A stretch of 64,000 nt of DNA, taken from the NCBI GenBank assembly GCA_030407085.1, contig CM059587.1, positions 105,855,501 to 105,919,500 of the forward strand, read 5' to 3'. The DNA is from Trichopria drosophilae (lineage: Eukaryota; Arthropoda; Insecta; Hymenoptera; Diapriidae). Made by a program: the position numbers and the translations under genes. A model generated the notes under the pieces. It was not told where the DNA came from, did not search any database, and saw only the letters and a program-made list of their open reading frames with translations. This document shows positions 51,300-62,976 of this stretch, piece by piece. The number at the start of each line of letters is the position of its first letter. Position 1 is the stretch's first letter.

Positions 51300-54200
51300 A
51301 AAATTCAAAAAGAAAATAAACGATCGAAAGACGGAAATTAAACGAATTGCATTTTTTATGTCCGGTGTAACAAGACTGTTACACTTTGAATGGAAATTAC
51401 CCTGACAGTCAGTTCTTGACTTTCGAATTATGACGGCTGGCAATGCTTTGTGTACACGAAAGTCCCGATGGAAAGGACGATTTGCTCCCGGCGAAAGAAA
51501 AGTACACCACAAATTATCAAGTTGGCACCACTGCTGATCCACGTTGAAGCACGCGCCATTGTTTCTTCAAGGATTTCATAATGTATTTCCTTTCCTTTTT
51601 TAAGACCGCGCGGACCTTAGTCCAATTGATGTCTTATAGAAGTTTATAACAAATTTTTAAATCATTTTTATTTTTGTACAAACGCAATTTCGACTTTACA
51701 TTACTTTTTGCAATACAGAAAAAGTAAAATTTTCGATTTTTTACCTTTACGAAAATGTTCTATTTGTGAAAAACAAAAACAATAAGCTTAACCAAATAAC
51801 ACAAACGAACAATTGTGGTAATTACTAACTTCTGTATATGTAAATGCTGATTGCGTGTTATTTTTCATCTCTCCAACGCGTTTCGTAAGAACCTTCCTTT
51901 CTTTTTTTTGCGATCCTGGCGTATAGTTCTGCGGTTGTTAATCTAATTAATTTATAGTCTAGAGAAAACACTGCTTTTAATTAACAAATTATTTACAATT
52001 ACAGAATTCTTTTAAAGAAAACTATTTTCAGAAACTCCTGCTGGTTTTTGAAAGTACCCGAAAGAAGTAAATTGCTCGAATAAAAGCGATTTAAGAGATA
52101 TGGCAATCGTCTTTGAAATCAATTTGAAAATGAAATGAATACGATTGAAAGTAGTATATAACATTTTTTAACAATGTCATCATTGTGACAGAAAAATGTA
52201 AATCAAAATTACATGCTTACCTATTATTCTACCTTTGCAGGCCGTATTATTTAATGGAAAGAATTTACGATTGACATCGAACAATAAAAGTAATTTGAAA
52301 CTTGAATAGCGACGAGTTATATTTTTACCAATTACATGGCTTTTTACTTTCGAACATAACCTGCAAATCATCGTGATGTTACAATGATATTCATAATTTT
52401 ACGTATCGCCATTGGAAATAAAAACAAACAATGCCAGTAATAACCCTATGACTTTTCATTTTGAATCGCGCGCAGCAAGACGAGGCTTCAATGGCATTGC
52501 GTAATGATCTATTTGAAATCCGATACAAATCAATATCATCCTAAAGCAATTAAAATGTTGATGTAATCTGATAAATAAAATGCATTTGGTACGACAATAT
52601 CTGGATTTATAATTTCTCGCATGAACAACTCTAGATATTGAAAGTTACTGTGTAATTTAATCGATACTGAAATATTTTGTCTGATGACCGACACTAAAAG
52701 CATGTTAAAGTTATTGCATCTTTTGATATTCGTGTCTTGTAATTTTATACTAATTTTATAATTTATCGAGTTTTCCCTTCCTAAAGAGTTAAAAGTCACA
52801 ACGGACATTACGAACAAATCATAACCATTTAATGAAACTTTTTACGGCATAAATCAAAACATTGCGAACTTATATGCATAACGAACGTTTGTATACATGC
52901 TACCACCTACACGGGAGAACATAACCTACAAATCAACGCAGCATTGCGTTTATATGCCAGTTATTACAAAGAAAGCATCGGCAGGCTGCGGTTCGGCGAC
53001 AATCGTAACGTAGAATCATGCAACTAGAACGGAAATGCAAAACTTTCGGAACCATATAAGATTTTCTACGTGGAGAAAATCTATTCTATTTGTCACACGG
53101 TTCGATGTCGGCCTCGTTACTCTCACCGCTCTGTGGCATTGTGACCACACCTAAGCCCAATTTGTTACCCGAGAATCCGGTGAAAGTCACGGAGAATTCA
53201 ATATGCATAAAGCTGTCCCTGGGAAGATAACCGCTCCTAAATTTCGCGGAGTGAAATTCTAATTGGCAACCTTGAACTTATGAGATTAATCCAGCTCTAA
53301 CGTGTTTTGAGTCTTCTTGTTAAACGTGTAGACATGCTTCGAGTTGGGTCGAATTTGTTTTCGATTTCGTACTTGTCAACAATTTATCAGCAATTAGGGA
53401 ATTTACTGCTGTATCGATAATGCCTTTAGGTTTTTCTTTCTATTTGAAAAGTACTTCAGACGGTTGCTGTGCGTGGACTTTAACGACGGTCAACTTTATT
53501 TATGAAATTTATGGTTGTCCCAATACAAGAATTGATTACTTCGTGTGTTGTGATCAATTTGGAACTTGAATCATAACAAAAAAATGCTGTTCAAATTGGC
53601 GGCGCGAAAATGTCTTCTAAAAACAATTTTTTTTCAAAATCATAGTTGAGTGTACTCCATCGAGTTGCCGATATTGAACTTTGGCAAACTAACGTCAAAT
53701 TCGGAATCAGAGACTCCAAAAAAAGTTTTCAATGTCATCTTCTGATATTAGGTATTTGGGTACAATTCAATATTGTCAGTTTTATTGTGATGGTGTTTTG
53801 AAAGTTGTATATGGAGTAAATAGAAAACCTCCAATAATTCTCGGTATAGCATCGCATCTTCCAACCTTTCCAATTGTTATTGTTGTTTACGTGTTTATTT
53901 GCCTAAAATTGGCCGTACATGAACCATCATGCGGCACGTTAATATCTTCATACCTAAACATATAAATTAGTCAATATAACCCAATTATTTACTTCACTAC
54001 AAAATATAATCATTATTATTAAATAAAAATATACTAACAAAAGAGAAATTTCGGAAACTTTCTCCATCTTAGATAAACATGGAACTCGCCATCGAAAGTG
54101 ATAATTAAACTATTTGTAAACGACGTTTTCCTCTCAATCGAGGTCGCAAATATCGATGGCAATCAAATAAAACTTCATATCGTCTCATCAAACTAAACGC

Positions 54201-54430
54201 CCAACTTTTGTATTTTTTAAAAACGTTAGAAAGTTGCGGTAATTAAATTCGAATTGTAATTAAAAGATCTAAAGGCATTTGATGTCTTCTTTATGGCGAG
54301 AGGGCGTTTCTTATTCTTCGATGAAAACGTATAATCAATATAATTCAATTACGCGTTGTTTATTAATTAACATGAAATTTGTCATGTAATTGCAGCTTGT
54401 ATTTTTAATACGTACCTGTCAATAAATTTA
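51300..54430. other. No supported gene
   Basis: Several short frames (e.g. 51297-51542 minus, 52536-52817 minus, 53732-53965 plus) have no recognisable family. 53590-53720 carries a diverged copy of the dispersed GCCATTTTG/AATCAG repeat. Confidence 0.5.
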
Positions 54431-54434
54431 TTCA

Positions 54435-55139
54435 GTGTGACTCAACTTTCTTATCTTTTCTATAATTGTTGAAACGTTCGTAATTGTCTTGTTCAGTTTT
54501 ATTACCAAGTTATTACTGAAAGTAGTTTTACACGTGAACTAATCTAACATATTCGAAATTTGTTCCATTTTCAAGGTTTATTAATGGTCTATTGCTAGCA
54601 ATTTTTAATACGTTTGCAGCATCAACACAATGTTCCAACCTCTTATTAGTAACTTTTGATTAATAACGTAATTGGGTCAAAACAGTCATATATATGTGTA
54701 GGAGTATAGGCAATAAAAATGGAGAACAATTTGAAGTCTGCCGTGGGAAGTCATTTAGTATGAAGTGGAGGGGATACCGATCCTAGACCCAAAAACTTCG
54801 CTACAACAATGTACAATAGAGAAATTGTTACCTTGCCCAAACTGTAGGGTCTCACACAAAACTGCCTGTACTACAAAGGAATATTTGCAAAGTGTCCATC
54901 GCAACTTAAAAATTAACACCACGGATCTGGTAACATATTACTGAAACTAGTTCACGTTACATAACCTCACATTTCGAAACTCCCTACGAAAACTTTATTA
55001 CGTACATCCATAAAATATGCGAGATATGTACACGAAGTTAAAAATGATTTATGGCTCAATGCCCTCGAAGGTGTCCACTTGGACGTAGTCGAGTAATAGC
55101 GAGCCTAAAGCTATCGAGCTATCGATTCCGTTGAAAAGT
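54435..55139 (+). repeat. Segmental duplication copy A, upstream of the odorant receptor
   Basis: This block matches 62977-64000 in the same orientation. Similarity is patchy at the left and near-perfect at the right: 54947-55139 and 63808-64000 align over 193 bases without gaps and with two differences that I can see. The block ends about 2.1 kb before the receptor start. I infer it is the distal upstream part of a repeating gene unit. Confidence 0.9.
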
Positions 55140-57250
55140 AATATACGTGCGTATATCGACGCCGTAACGCCGATGCCTAATCATTTCGAAAGTGCAGGCT
55201 TTCGAGTGTAGGATGGATCGATGTCTCTCGCGAATAAAACCGAGCGAACCCACCGAGGCGCTGCTCTACTTTGCATAGTGTTAGGTGCCCGTTTGCGAAA
55301 GTTGCTCAAACCGAGAAATTTCGAAACTTTATCTTGATCTCGTAAGCAACGCAAAAATCTTCCTGTAATCGACCAAATTACTTGTTCCAGGTGCCAAATG
55401 TAATCGGCGAATATTCGAGTTAGGTTAGGTTACGTTAAACCGAACGTAGCTTTTCGATCATTTCGTAATATCTTACTTAACGGTTTCCATTTTCTCGATA
55501 GTATTTTATTATTTTATTGATATTATTGCTTATTTGCCATGGTCATTACTAAAGCCTTCATATTGAGAGTTATGCGAATTAATGTAATTGGCCACTCGAA
55601 TTAAAAGTGGTAATAAGATTAATTTTCTGAAAAAGGATCCGCCATTTTGTACTTTGTACCATAGAGGTCGCTGACTTTTTCTCACAAAGCAGGAGGTGGG
55701 AGATTAAACAGTCAGATAGGTGTTACCGAGAGTCTGCTTGAAGCGTTGTTTGTAAAAAAAGGCGCTCGATAAATTCGTCGAAAGCATTGTTGATGTCCAA
55801 GTGTCCAGAATTGTCCTGTAACATCGATAACTACATAAACCTCACTAAATTAAGAAAGATAGATATAAAGAAATTAGATGGTAGCTTGTATAAAATGGAT
55901 TACAAAAATTCATAACCATACGCAATTAAAAAATGGGATTTATTATAGCAGATTTTTCAAAAATGATGAAACTACTACAACCGTTAATGACATTCGCAAT
56001 TTTAATGTAGCGAAGCGAATTCAAATGGTTTCGCACGATTTGAAGCTAAATCAAAATGATAATTGCAATTTTATGGTAACAATAGATAGACAAATTCTAT
56101 GCTCGAGAGATTGCCAAACGAATTTAGCCGCTGCCCCATTTCCAACACTTTTAGCCGCTACTTATTTGCGAAAGTTCTCAAAGGCAACAAATTTCGAAAC
56201 GTTTCCTTAATCTCTGTCCGTAAAAGTCGTATTAATCGATGAAATTCCCGACTGTGTGTATTGAATTTGCAGCTGTGAACGAATTGTAATCATGATAAAT
56301 TGAGTTTTGCGAAATGCACTCTTAAAAAGTTTTTGTTTCACTCCATTTCTTTTTTAATTGTCAGCAATATTTACTTGTGACAGCTGATTTACTAGATGTC
56401 CAAGAACTAACGGTTAATTTTGATTAATTATGAGGCCTCTCTGAATTTTCTGAAGTGAAAACCGAATTCTTTGATAAAGGGTAAAATTTCATAAATTTTA
56501 GTACATATTAAACTCATGACTTACTACATGACTTTCACCAACAAGCTGTTAAATTAACCGTAATTTTAGGTCGAAAATCTGACGTCAGAACATTGAAAAA
56601 CTATTGTTACACAGAGAAAAAAATTTTGTATCCGATAATGTACTGATGTCACCGGCTAACATACTGATGGTACTGTATACCATCAGATGTTATCCGGTAC
56701 CATCAGTATATTACCAGGTAACAACTATTTCTTTCCGTGTAGAGCACACCTTTTGTAATTCATATATTTGGCGCAATGAATAAACGCAATATTGTACACT
56801 TTTATTCTCCCGTTGCTCGATGTCTTTCGAGTAACTAAGAATACGAGACACTACTAAATATTAGAGTTTCCAACAGAGTAAAAAGAAATAATTGTCCGTA
56901 TAAAAAAGAGTTGTAATTTGCAGAAATGCTATGAACATGCCTCTCGATAAAATCGCGGAATAGTCTGTTATACTAGTATAAGAATTATTTATGTACAAGA
57001 TATTATCGTATCGATTGATTGTTACTTTAGTATCGCAGTACTACATTTTAGCACGAATGCTATACGTTAGTCTACCAACAGTCTTCTAAGCGTTTGTTTC
57101 TTTCGCTGAAATTATTCCGTAGAATTACTAACTTCCAAATTATAAATGTTTTAGCTCGTATTAGAAAATACCTATATTAAGTAATCGCAATATTGTGATA
57201 GTTGTACCTGATGTCCTTTATTTTCAAAAGTTGACTCGAAATACTTTTTA
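55140..57250 (+). promoter_or_regulatory. Upstream region of the odorant receptor
   Basis: Holds a CG-containing patch (55140-55330), a short TTAGG pair (55420-55429), a CCGCCATTTTG copy (55632), and the TA-flanked MITE. A GCGAAAGTT..CTCAAA..AAATTTCGAAAC phrase occurs twice (about 55294 and 56168), which hints at an older local duplication. No TATA box could be assigned. Confidence 0.4.
56610..56739. mobile_element. 130-base MITE with TA flanks (Tc1/mariner type)
   Basis: Both ends carry an imperfect terminal inverted repeat (CACAGAGAAA left; TTTCTTTCCGTG right), and TA lies immediately outside each end, as expected for the Tc1/mariner superfamily. The centre holds a second inverted pair, CTGATGGT and ACCATCAG. 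It is too short to encode a transposase. It sits about 510 bases upstream of the receptor start. Confidence 0.6.
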
Positions 57251-60200
57251 ATGGCAATATATAAACACGGCTACGAAGGTACGTTGGGGTTCTAATCATT
57301 TTGCAATGAAATAAGATTTTGTTGTCGTAATATAACTCTTGAATTTGAATAGGAATTTTCAGAAACAAATAATTTTGTAAATTTATAGATTTCGAATGGA
57401 TGGTCGGTTTAAATCGCTATTCTTTAAAGGCGATTGGTTGTTGGCCTGATGAATCCGAAAATGAATTACTTATGGACGCGTACGTGCTTTGGATAATTTT
57501 GATGGTTGTGTTTGGGAACATGGTGCCACAACTATATGCACTAACAATGGTCATTAACGAATTGCCGCTTATTATGGATAACGGATTTGTAATGATGGCT
57601 CTAACAATGGGCCTGGTGGAGACGATTATTCTATGGCGTAACAAAAAAAGTAATTTTATTTTTTATTCTACATTTCTCTTGATTTCCATTATTGGTTACT
57701 AAAAAAGTATTCAGCAAAAGGTCATAGCTGATTTACTAAATGTTTATTAAGATCACAATAATATTTGACGGACAATGTCGCGTAACTAACCGAATTATTT
57801 TATGAAAGTTAGACAGATAAAAAATAGACTAAATATGGACTCTATTTCCGAAAAGAACTGATGTTGATCCTGGCGACTATGCGGTCCGATTGTTTGAAAT
57901 GGAAGGAAGATTGGGAACGAGAAGTCATGTTGTCAACAGCTACTCAAGGTCGATTCTTTACAATTTGTGGATATTTTATGGTTTCGGTCAGTGCAGTTTC
58001 TGTCATATTCGGACCTATTGTAGGATGGAATTTTCGAATCATCAACAATATCACTGATTTTGGAGATCGAAATCTACCGACTCAAACTTACTATCCATTC
58101 GATTATACAATCACACCTTACTTTGAGATAACTTACGCAATTCAAGTATTGAGTTTAACATTTGCGGCCATTGGCCTTACTAGTCCTGTGGCATTATTTA
58201 GTTCTGTCGTTTCTTATAGTTGCGGGCAAATTTCAATCCTTGGGCTAAAAGTCAGTGATTTATCGAACTTCGGTCGAATCACGGACAGAGGCGTTCATCA
58301 TGGATTTGCATGGAAGTTGAAAGGGATTGTGGATGAACATACACGGATTATTCGGTAATTTGCCAAAATTATACATCAGTTGTTGAATTTGTCTATAAGT
58401 TCCAACGGGAAGTGATTTAGATAAGAAGAATTATGTTTTTAGTTTAATTTTCATTGAGTTTTCAAAATAGGTCATCCGTTTTTAATAAATGAGTACAGAT
58501 TGTTCTACTTATATTTAATAACGTTTATATAAAATTGAACAGTATACATGGAGAGAACTATAAGAAATGTTGCTACCCTAGGTAGTTTGTTGACTGGCCT
58601 ATGTGTAATGTCTGACGGACTCATCTCCTATCAGACATGATTACACCTCAATGGTAACATTTTTTAATCCTGGAACGAAAAAAAAACGTATCCATGGAAT
58701 ACAAACTAGGAAATATAGTCAGACATTACCAAAATTTGCAAAACGTTTATATATTATAGTTAGTGGTGTCGTCGCTAGTCACAGTGGTAACTATCACGAT
58801 TGTGTCGTCGTTGCTTTCCGCGCCCGTTCTAGAAATGGATTCCATATGTTACTTCACGACTTAACTTCAATCCTTAACCAGAATATGAAAATAGAAAAAC
58901 AAAAAAGAAATATATGCTTCATACTACATTCCAAACGATTATTCTAAAGCCTTTAAAAAGTCCGCAAAATTTATGCTAAAATGAATTCATTTATTATTCA
59001 GGACAGTCCAAAAAATCGAATCAATTTTCAAATATTTGGTTTTATCCCAAGTGATTGCTGGTTCCGTAATTATATGTTGCTTAGGGTTTCAAATTGTGAA
59101 CGTAAGTTGAACGCAAAATTAAGTATATAAATATAAAATTTCTTCCGGATCTTTTAAGTGAAAACAGTATTTAAATAAAAGTTTCATTTCCAGACAATGG
59201 ATAGAACGACGGAAAGTCCGCCCTTTTCGCAGATCATGTTTCTTTCCTTAATATTTTCGACAGAAACATGGTTAATGTTCGTGTATTGTTTAGCTGGAGA
59301 AACACTTGCACATCACGTGAGTTGAAAACTACAATGAGAAATTTATAATTAACATTACTCGAAACCAACAACACTTTTATATAAAGTTTGTCTGCTTTAT
59401 TTAAAGTAATTAATTGCCTTTTTGGGGGATTTTTAGTGCGATCAATTGCATAGGAAAATTTGCGATACAGATTGGTACAGTTGGCCTTCGAGAAATGCAC
59501 TGGATTTGATGCATCTGATGATAGAAACAAAGGAACCATTGAATTTGAGCGCTGGACAATTTTTCTCTCTGAATTATCAATCGTTTACAAGTGTGCGTTG
59601 AATTCCTATTCTTATAAATGTGTTGAAGCCAATGTAACTTTGATTCAATTTTTTATTTATTTTCATATTACGTTATTATTCACATACTATACAAAATTTA
59701 CTGCGGAAACTTCGTGTCGTTCGGTTAACCCATTAACGTCCGGAATGCACGTTCTCTCAAGTACGATTTCTACTCCGTATTACGTACTAAAATCAATGCA
59801 GATTTACTTTGAAAGATCTTATTTACTATTTTCGTGGGTCCTCTTTGGAACTGTGACTTCAAAGTTTTAAAAAATCGGTACATATACCGATGATTTTGGC
59901 AATAATATTGAAATAAACAAATTTTTAAAGGCATTTTTTTATTTCACTTTTAAATATCCAAGATGGCGGCGTCTTTGAAGAAATTTTTCAACAGTTTTCG
60001 TGGTCCGAATATACAGACTTCTGCAGAAATTTCGAGAACAACTGTATGCTTCGTAAGGAGTTTTTGTGTACCTTGATTACGCATTTAAAGTTCAATTATT
60101 GAAATTCAAAATAGCTGATCTAATATGGCAGACATGAATCCACTAACTTTGTTAAAAATTAAACGACATTCATCTGTGTCTAAAATGTGTATCCGTTTGT

Positions 60201-61435
60201 TTTAGAGATTTCGGACTAGGAATCTGATATTGATGAATTTTTCTATTTCAATCTCAGATTTCTAGCCTCACGCATCTAAAACATATGGAAATTTCATGCA
60301 TGTCGCTATTGTTGAAGGTAAGCCATATTGAGTCAGCCATTTTATATTTCCGTAATTTAATTTCAGATTCGTAATAAGCGTCCTCCAAACTTCTTAGAAT
60401 ATGGTTAATCGCTAAATTTCTTTGGAATCCGAATCACCGAAACATGAAATCCATTCTTTAAATATGCCGCCATCTTGGATATTTCTAGTGATTATAAAAT
60501 ATCATTGTAAATAGGAATTGTTCTTTAACCTAAGTATAGTGGGTCTACCGTAGATGTTAATAATACAAAGTATTATACAGTCCAGTAATAAAGTACATAT
60601 TTATTTAAACCTCGGTATTCAGGGTTTTTTGAAATAGCAGATTATGAATGTGAACTCGGGTTTTAAAAATCCTAGGTGGCGGATCCAATATGGCCTTGAA
60701 ATTATGCATTTATATGTTTAATTGTTATCGTGCAGCAATTGTTACTCGTTAACTATAACTATGTACGAAACTGTTTTTGTTTGGAACCCTATTTTTAAAG
60801 ACTCGTCAGCCATGGATCCACCATTTTGGATTTTGAAATTCCGGTTTTACGCTAATAATCAGCGGCCCTAAAGTTAAGTCGATTGTCGCACAATACATGT
60901 ATTATTTTTATTTTATATGTATCAAATTTTAGACGTTTATTCTTGACAAAAAAACTGCATTAGAAGCAAATTGAAAAAATTACTAATCTTTGCAGTAAAT
61001 CTTGAAGAACTAACAAGATGTCTTAACAGAAGCAAATATTTACATTTTACATTAATATAAACATTCTTTGTAATAAAAGGCGGAAAATCCGTATTTTAAC
61101 TCCCCCAGGCACTCGTATCGAGATAATTCATGCCGGAAGTCCTATTTCCCGCACTTATAACGAAATATACTAAAAAAGAAACACTATGTCCCACCATTAC
61201 AATATTTAAGTCCCTATAAACTGTATTTAATATGCGACTACTTGTATTTAAGAAATTGTTACAATATCTATTTTTGGGTTCTAAACCACGAAAAAAATGT
61301 GAAATTTGTTGTATCTTGTATCCAAAAACAGTTATTTTCAACAATTGCCACTCTAATACAAACTTTATTTCATTTCAGATTTTAAACACTATTGCCGGAT
61401 ATGTTTCCATGCTAATCGCGGTCCATAAAAAATGA
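57251..61435 (+). CDS. Odorant receptor (insect 7tm_6 family), intact, seven coding exons
   Basis: Olfactory ligand-binding subunit. Insect receptors of this family sit in the dendritic membrane of olfactory neurons and form ion channels with the co-receptor Orco. Proposed coding exons are 57251-57278, 57389-57649, 57856-58354, 59002-59101, 59194-59316, 59437-59592 and 61379-61435, all with GT/AG borders and matching phases. The product is 407 residues, the usual family length. Visible features: DFEWMVGLNRYSLKAIGCWP at 10-29; likely membrane segments near 41-61, 70-91, 130-152, 188-215, 273-294, 308-333 and 380-401; W(Y)..P..A..LM-type loop at 350-362; C-terminus ILNTIAGYVSMLIAVHKK. The start is chosen because the 28-base exon (MAIYKHGYE) ends in phase 1 with donor GTACGT and restores the expected Asp before FEW; the internal Met at 57400 is less likely. 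The weakest borders are the acceptor at 57855 (short pyrimidine tract) and the donor at 59593 (GTGCGT). No stop or frameshift was seen. It is probably one member of a tandem cluster. Confidence 0.93.
58603..58646. repeat. Hairpin in receptor intron 3
   Basis: GTGTAATGTCTGA (58603-58615) pairs with TCAGACATGATTACAC (58631-58646) with a short bulge. Weaker pairing extends outward (TGTTGCTACC against GGTAACA), suggesting a roughly 95-base MITE remnant at 58568-58661. Confidence 0.55.
59593..61378 (+). other. Long last intron of the odorant receptor, carrying CCGCCATTTTG-type repeats
   Basis: The final intron is 1786 bases, against 92-647 for the others. It contains at least five divergent copies of a word like GGATCCGCCATTTTG(GA), on either strand, near 59963, 60340, 60465, 60675 and 60815. 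Several are followed by text resembling 'aatcagcg..ct'. The same repeat family is scattered through the window (about 1960, 2370, 11283, 11430, 12130, 12240, 40960, 55632). The 18-residue terminal exon lies immediately beyond. Confidence 0.7.
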
Positions 61436-61615
61436 GAGTGAAAATCAAGAATTATTAATGTTATCAGAATACTTTATGGATTAATATATTTTTATATAAT
61501 GTTAAATCTAATGTAATACTTTAATTATTTTTGTGCACATTGAGAGAATAGATATAATTATATATTGCAGAACTTGAGCATTATATTCAATTCAATATTA
61601 CCAGACTCTTTGTTA

Positions 61616-61690
61616 CAGTAGAGTCCGGTATAATTGCGTCTCGCTATATTCCGTCTCGTTATATGTACCTAGTGATATAGGTAAGTGATA
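61616..61690. mobile_element. Possible single end of a pogo/Tigger-like element
   Basis: CAGTAGAGTCC followed by short repeated words of the type 'cgtctcgctata', 'cgtctcgttata' and 'gtgatata' resembles the ends of pogo/jerky-like DNA elements. No partner end was found, so it is at best a fragment. Confidence 0.25.
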
Positions 61691-61754
61691 TAACAGTTTT
61701 CCGAAATTATGTATCATTTCTTAATTAAAAAAAAATTAAGGATCAAACATATTT

Positions 61755-61815
61755 CGATGCGCCGGGACTCGAACCCACGACTTTTCGGTTGTCGTTTGAT
61801 AGTTCCACTAATTGT
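61755..61815 (-). repeat. tRNA-derived fragment (pseudo-tRNA)
   Basis: The minus strand reads AACCGAAAAGTCGTGGG then TTCGAGTCCCGGCGCA, strongly like an anticodon stem plus T-arm with a perfect B box. The 5' acceptor and D-arm are missing, so this is not a functional tRNA. It lies 320 bases past the receptor stop codon. Confidence 0.5.
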
Positions 61816-62976
61816 TTTACAAATTGTTCAAATCATGTAGAATTTATTTGATTTTTAAAAAGCGTAATAACTTTTGTAATAATAATCACAATATATTTCA
61901 TCTATCACATTTAAAATCACATAAATAAAATTGACATATAAATATGTTTATAAAAGTCTTTATCTAATAATACATGGAAAAAATTACTAAAATTGACATA
62001 AATATTCACAAAATTAGTCAATTACACAAGAAGTAAAAAGTGATTACGTTAAAAGCAAGTATTTGTCAAGAAATCTTAGAATATATCAACTTAAATGCTT
62101 ATGATCAATTACGACATGCGGTAAAGAAATGTCTCCTTTTACTGTCCGTTTCGCCGCCTCGTGCGAAAGGTATCAGAAACGAAACCTCTGTGGTATTTGA
62201 AAAATTGTAAAAAGTACCACAGCGGCCGTTTTCTCACAGTCCTTCAGATACCGAATACGCACGGTGTCCTTTATATTAACTGCGTGCTATTGTTCTTATT
62301 AAATGGACTTTCAACAAGACCAAGCTTGTTAATCGCCTGTAACCTTCATTCGAAAACGCATTCGCACCACCGATATAATTGCCGTCGAAAGTTACTGTTA
62401 CTTTCGTTAACACACTATCTAAAAAATATTGTAACTGTCTTCACTAAATACGGTAGGTAGTAAAGTGGTGTTAGTCATACCTTCAAACGTAATCCCAGTG
62501 TGGGAGCGTTGCAAAATACCGGTGTCTTAATTTATTAGATTTTTCTTTTCTTAAGAAGACGTTATACGTTGTTTTTCTTGAGATGCCTAAATGTACTGCA
62601 CGATACCTAACCTAAAAATTAATGAATATATGTTGAGTTAGTAATATTCTGACAAATTACATATGGAAACTAACTAAATGCATGACAATATATAATTAAA
62701 TGTATGCCAATATAAATGAATTTGAAAATATTTTTACAAAACACATCTGATAAAAGGTTGTCCATTTATCACGCATTAGAACACAAATCATATTAAACAA
62801 AAGTTGTAGGAAATGAAAAAATCTATAAAAAATTATATTTTCTTTATCTGCTGACATTTTAGAGATAATGGCTTGGAGTTGCAACTTATTACAATGCTGA
62901 TCAAAACGAGCATTAGTATTCTATTTTCGATGAGGTATTTACAATTTTTGGTATATTTTTGACGTTGAAAATGCTA

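Larger units (their letters stand above)
61436..62976. other. No further supported gene between receptor and duplicated block
   Basis: AT-rich. Apart from the pseudo-tRNA and the possible pogo-like end, there is a CG-containing patch at 62130-62400 with an unrecognised 99-codon frame (62161-62460). No receptor exon fragments seen. Confidence 0.45.

Noticed and set aside
53732..53965. 77-codon frame near the receptor, checked as a possible receptor fragment
   Set aside because: No receptor motif; preceding text belongs to the dispersed GCCATTTTG/AATCAG repeat.
55419..55435. TTAGG pair as a telomere-like repeat
   Set aside because: Only two copies; the short word is common by chance.
55878..56210. 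110-codon frame upstream of the receptor
   Set aside because: Not recognisable as a receptor or any family; no compatible splice link to the receptor start.
58651..58947. 98-codon frame in receptor intron 3
   Set aside because: Skipping it gives a perfect family match across 58354/59002; its own sequence is unrecognised.
59460..59870. 136-codon frame overlapping receptor exon 6
   Set aside because: Different frame from the receptor; the receptor frame there reads CDTDWYSWPSRNALDLM, which is family-typical.
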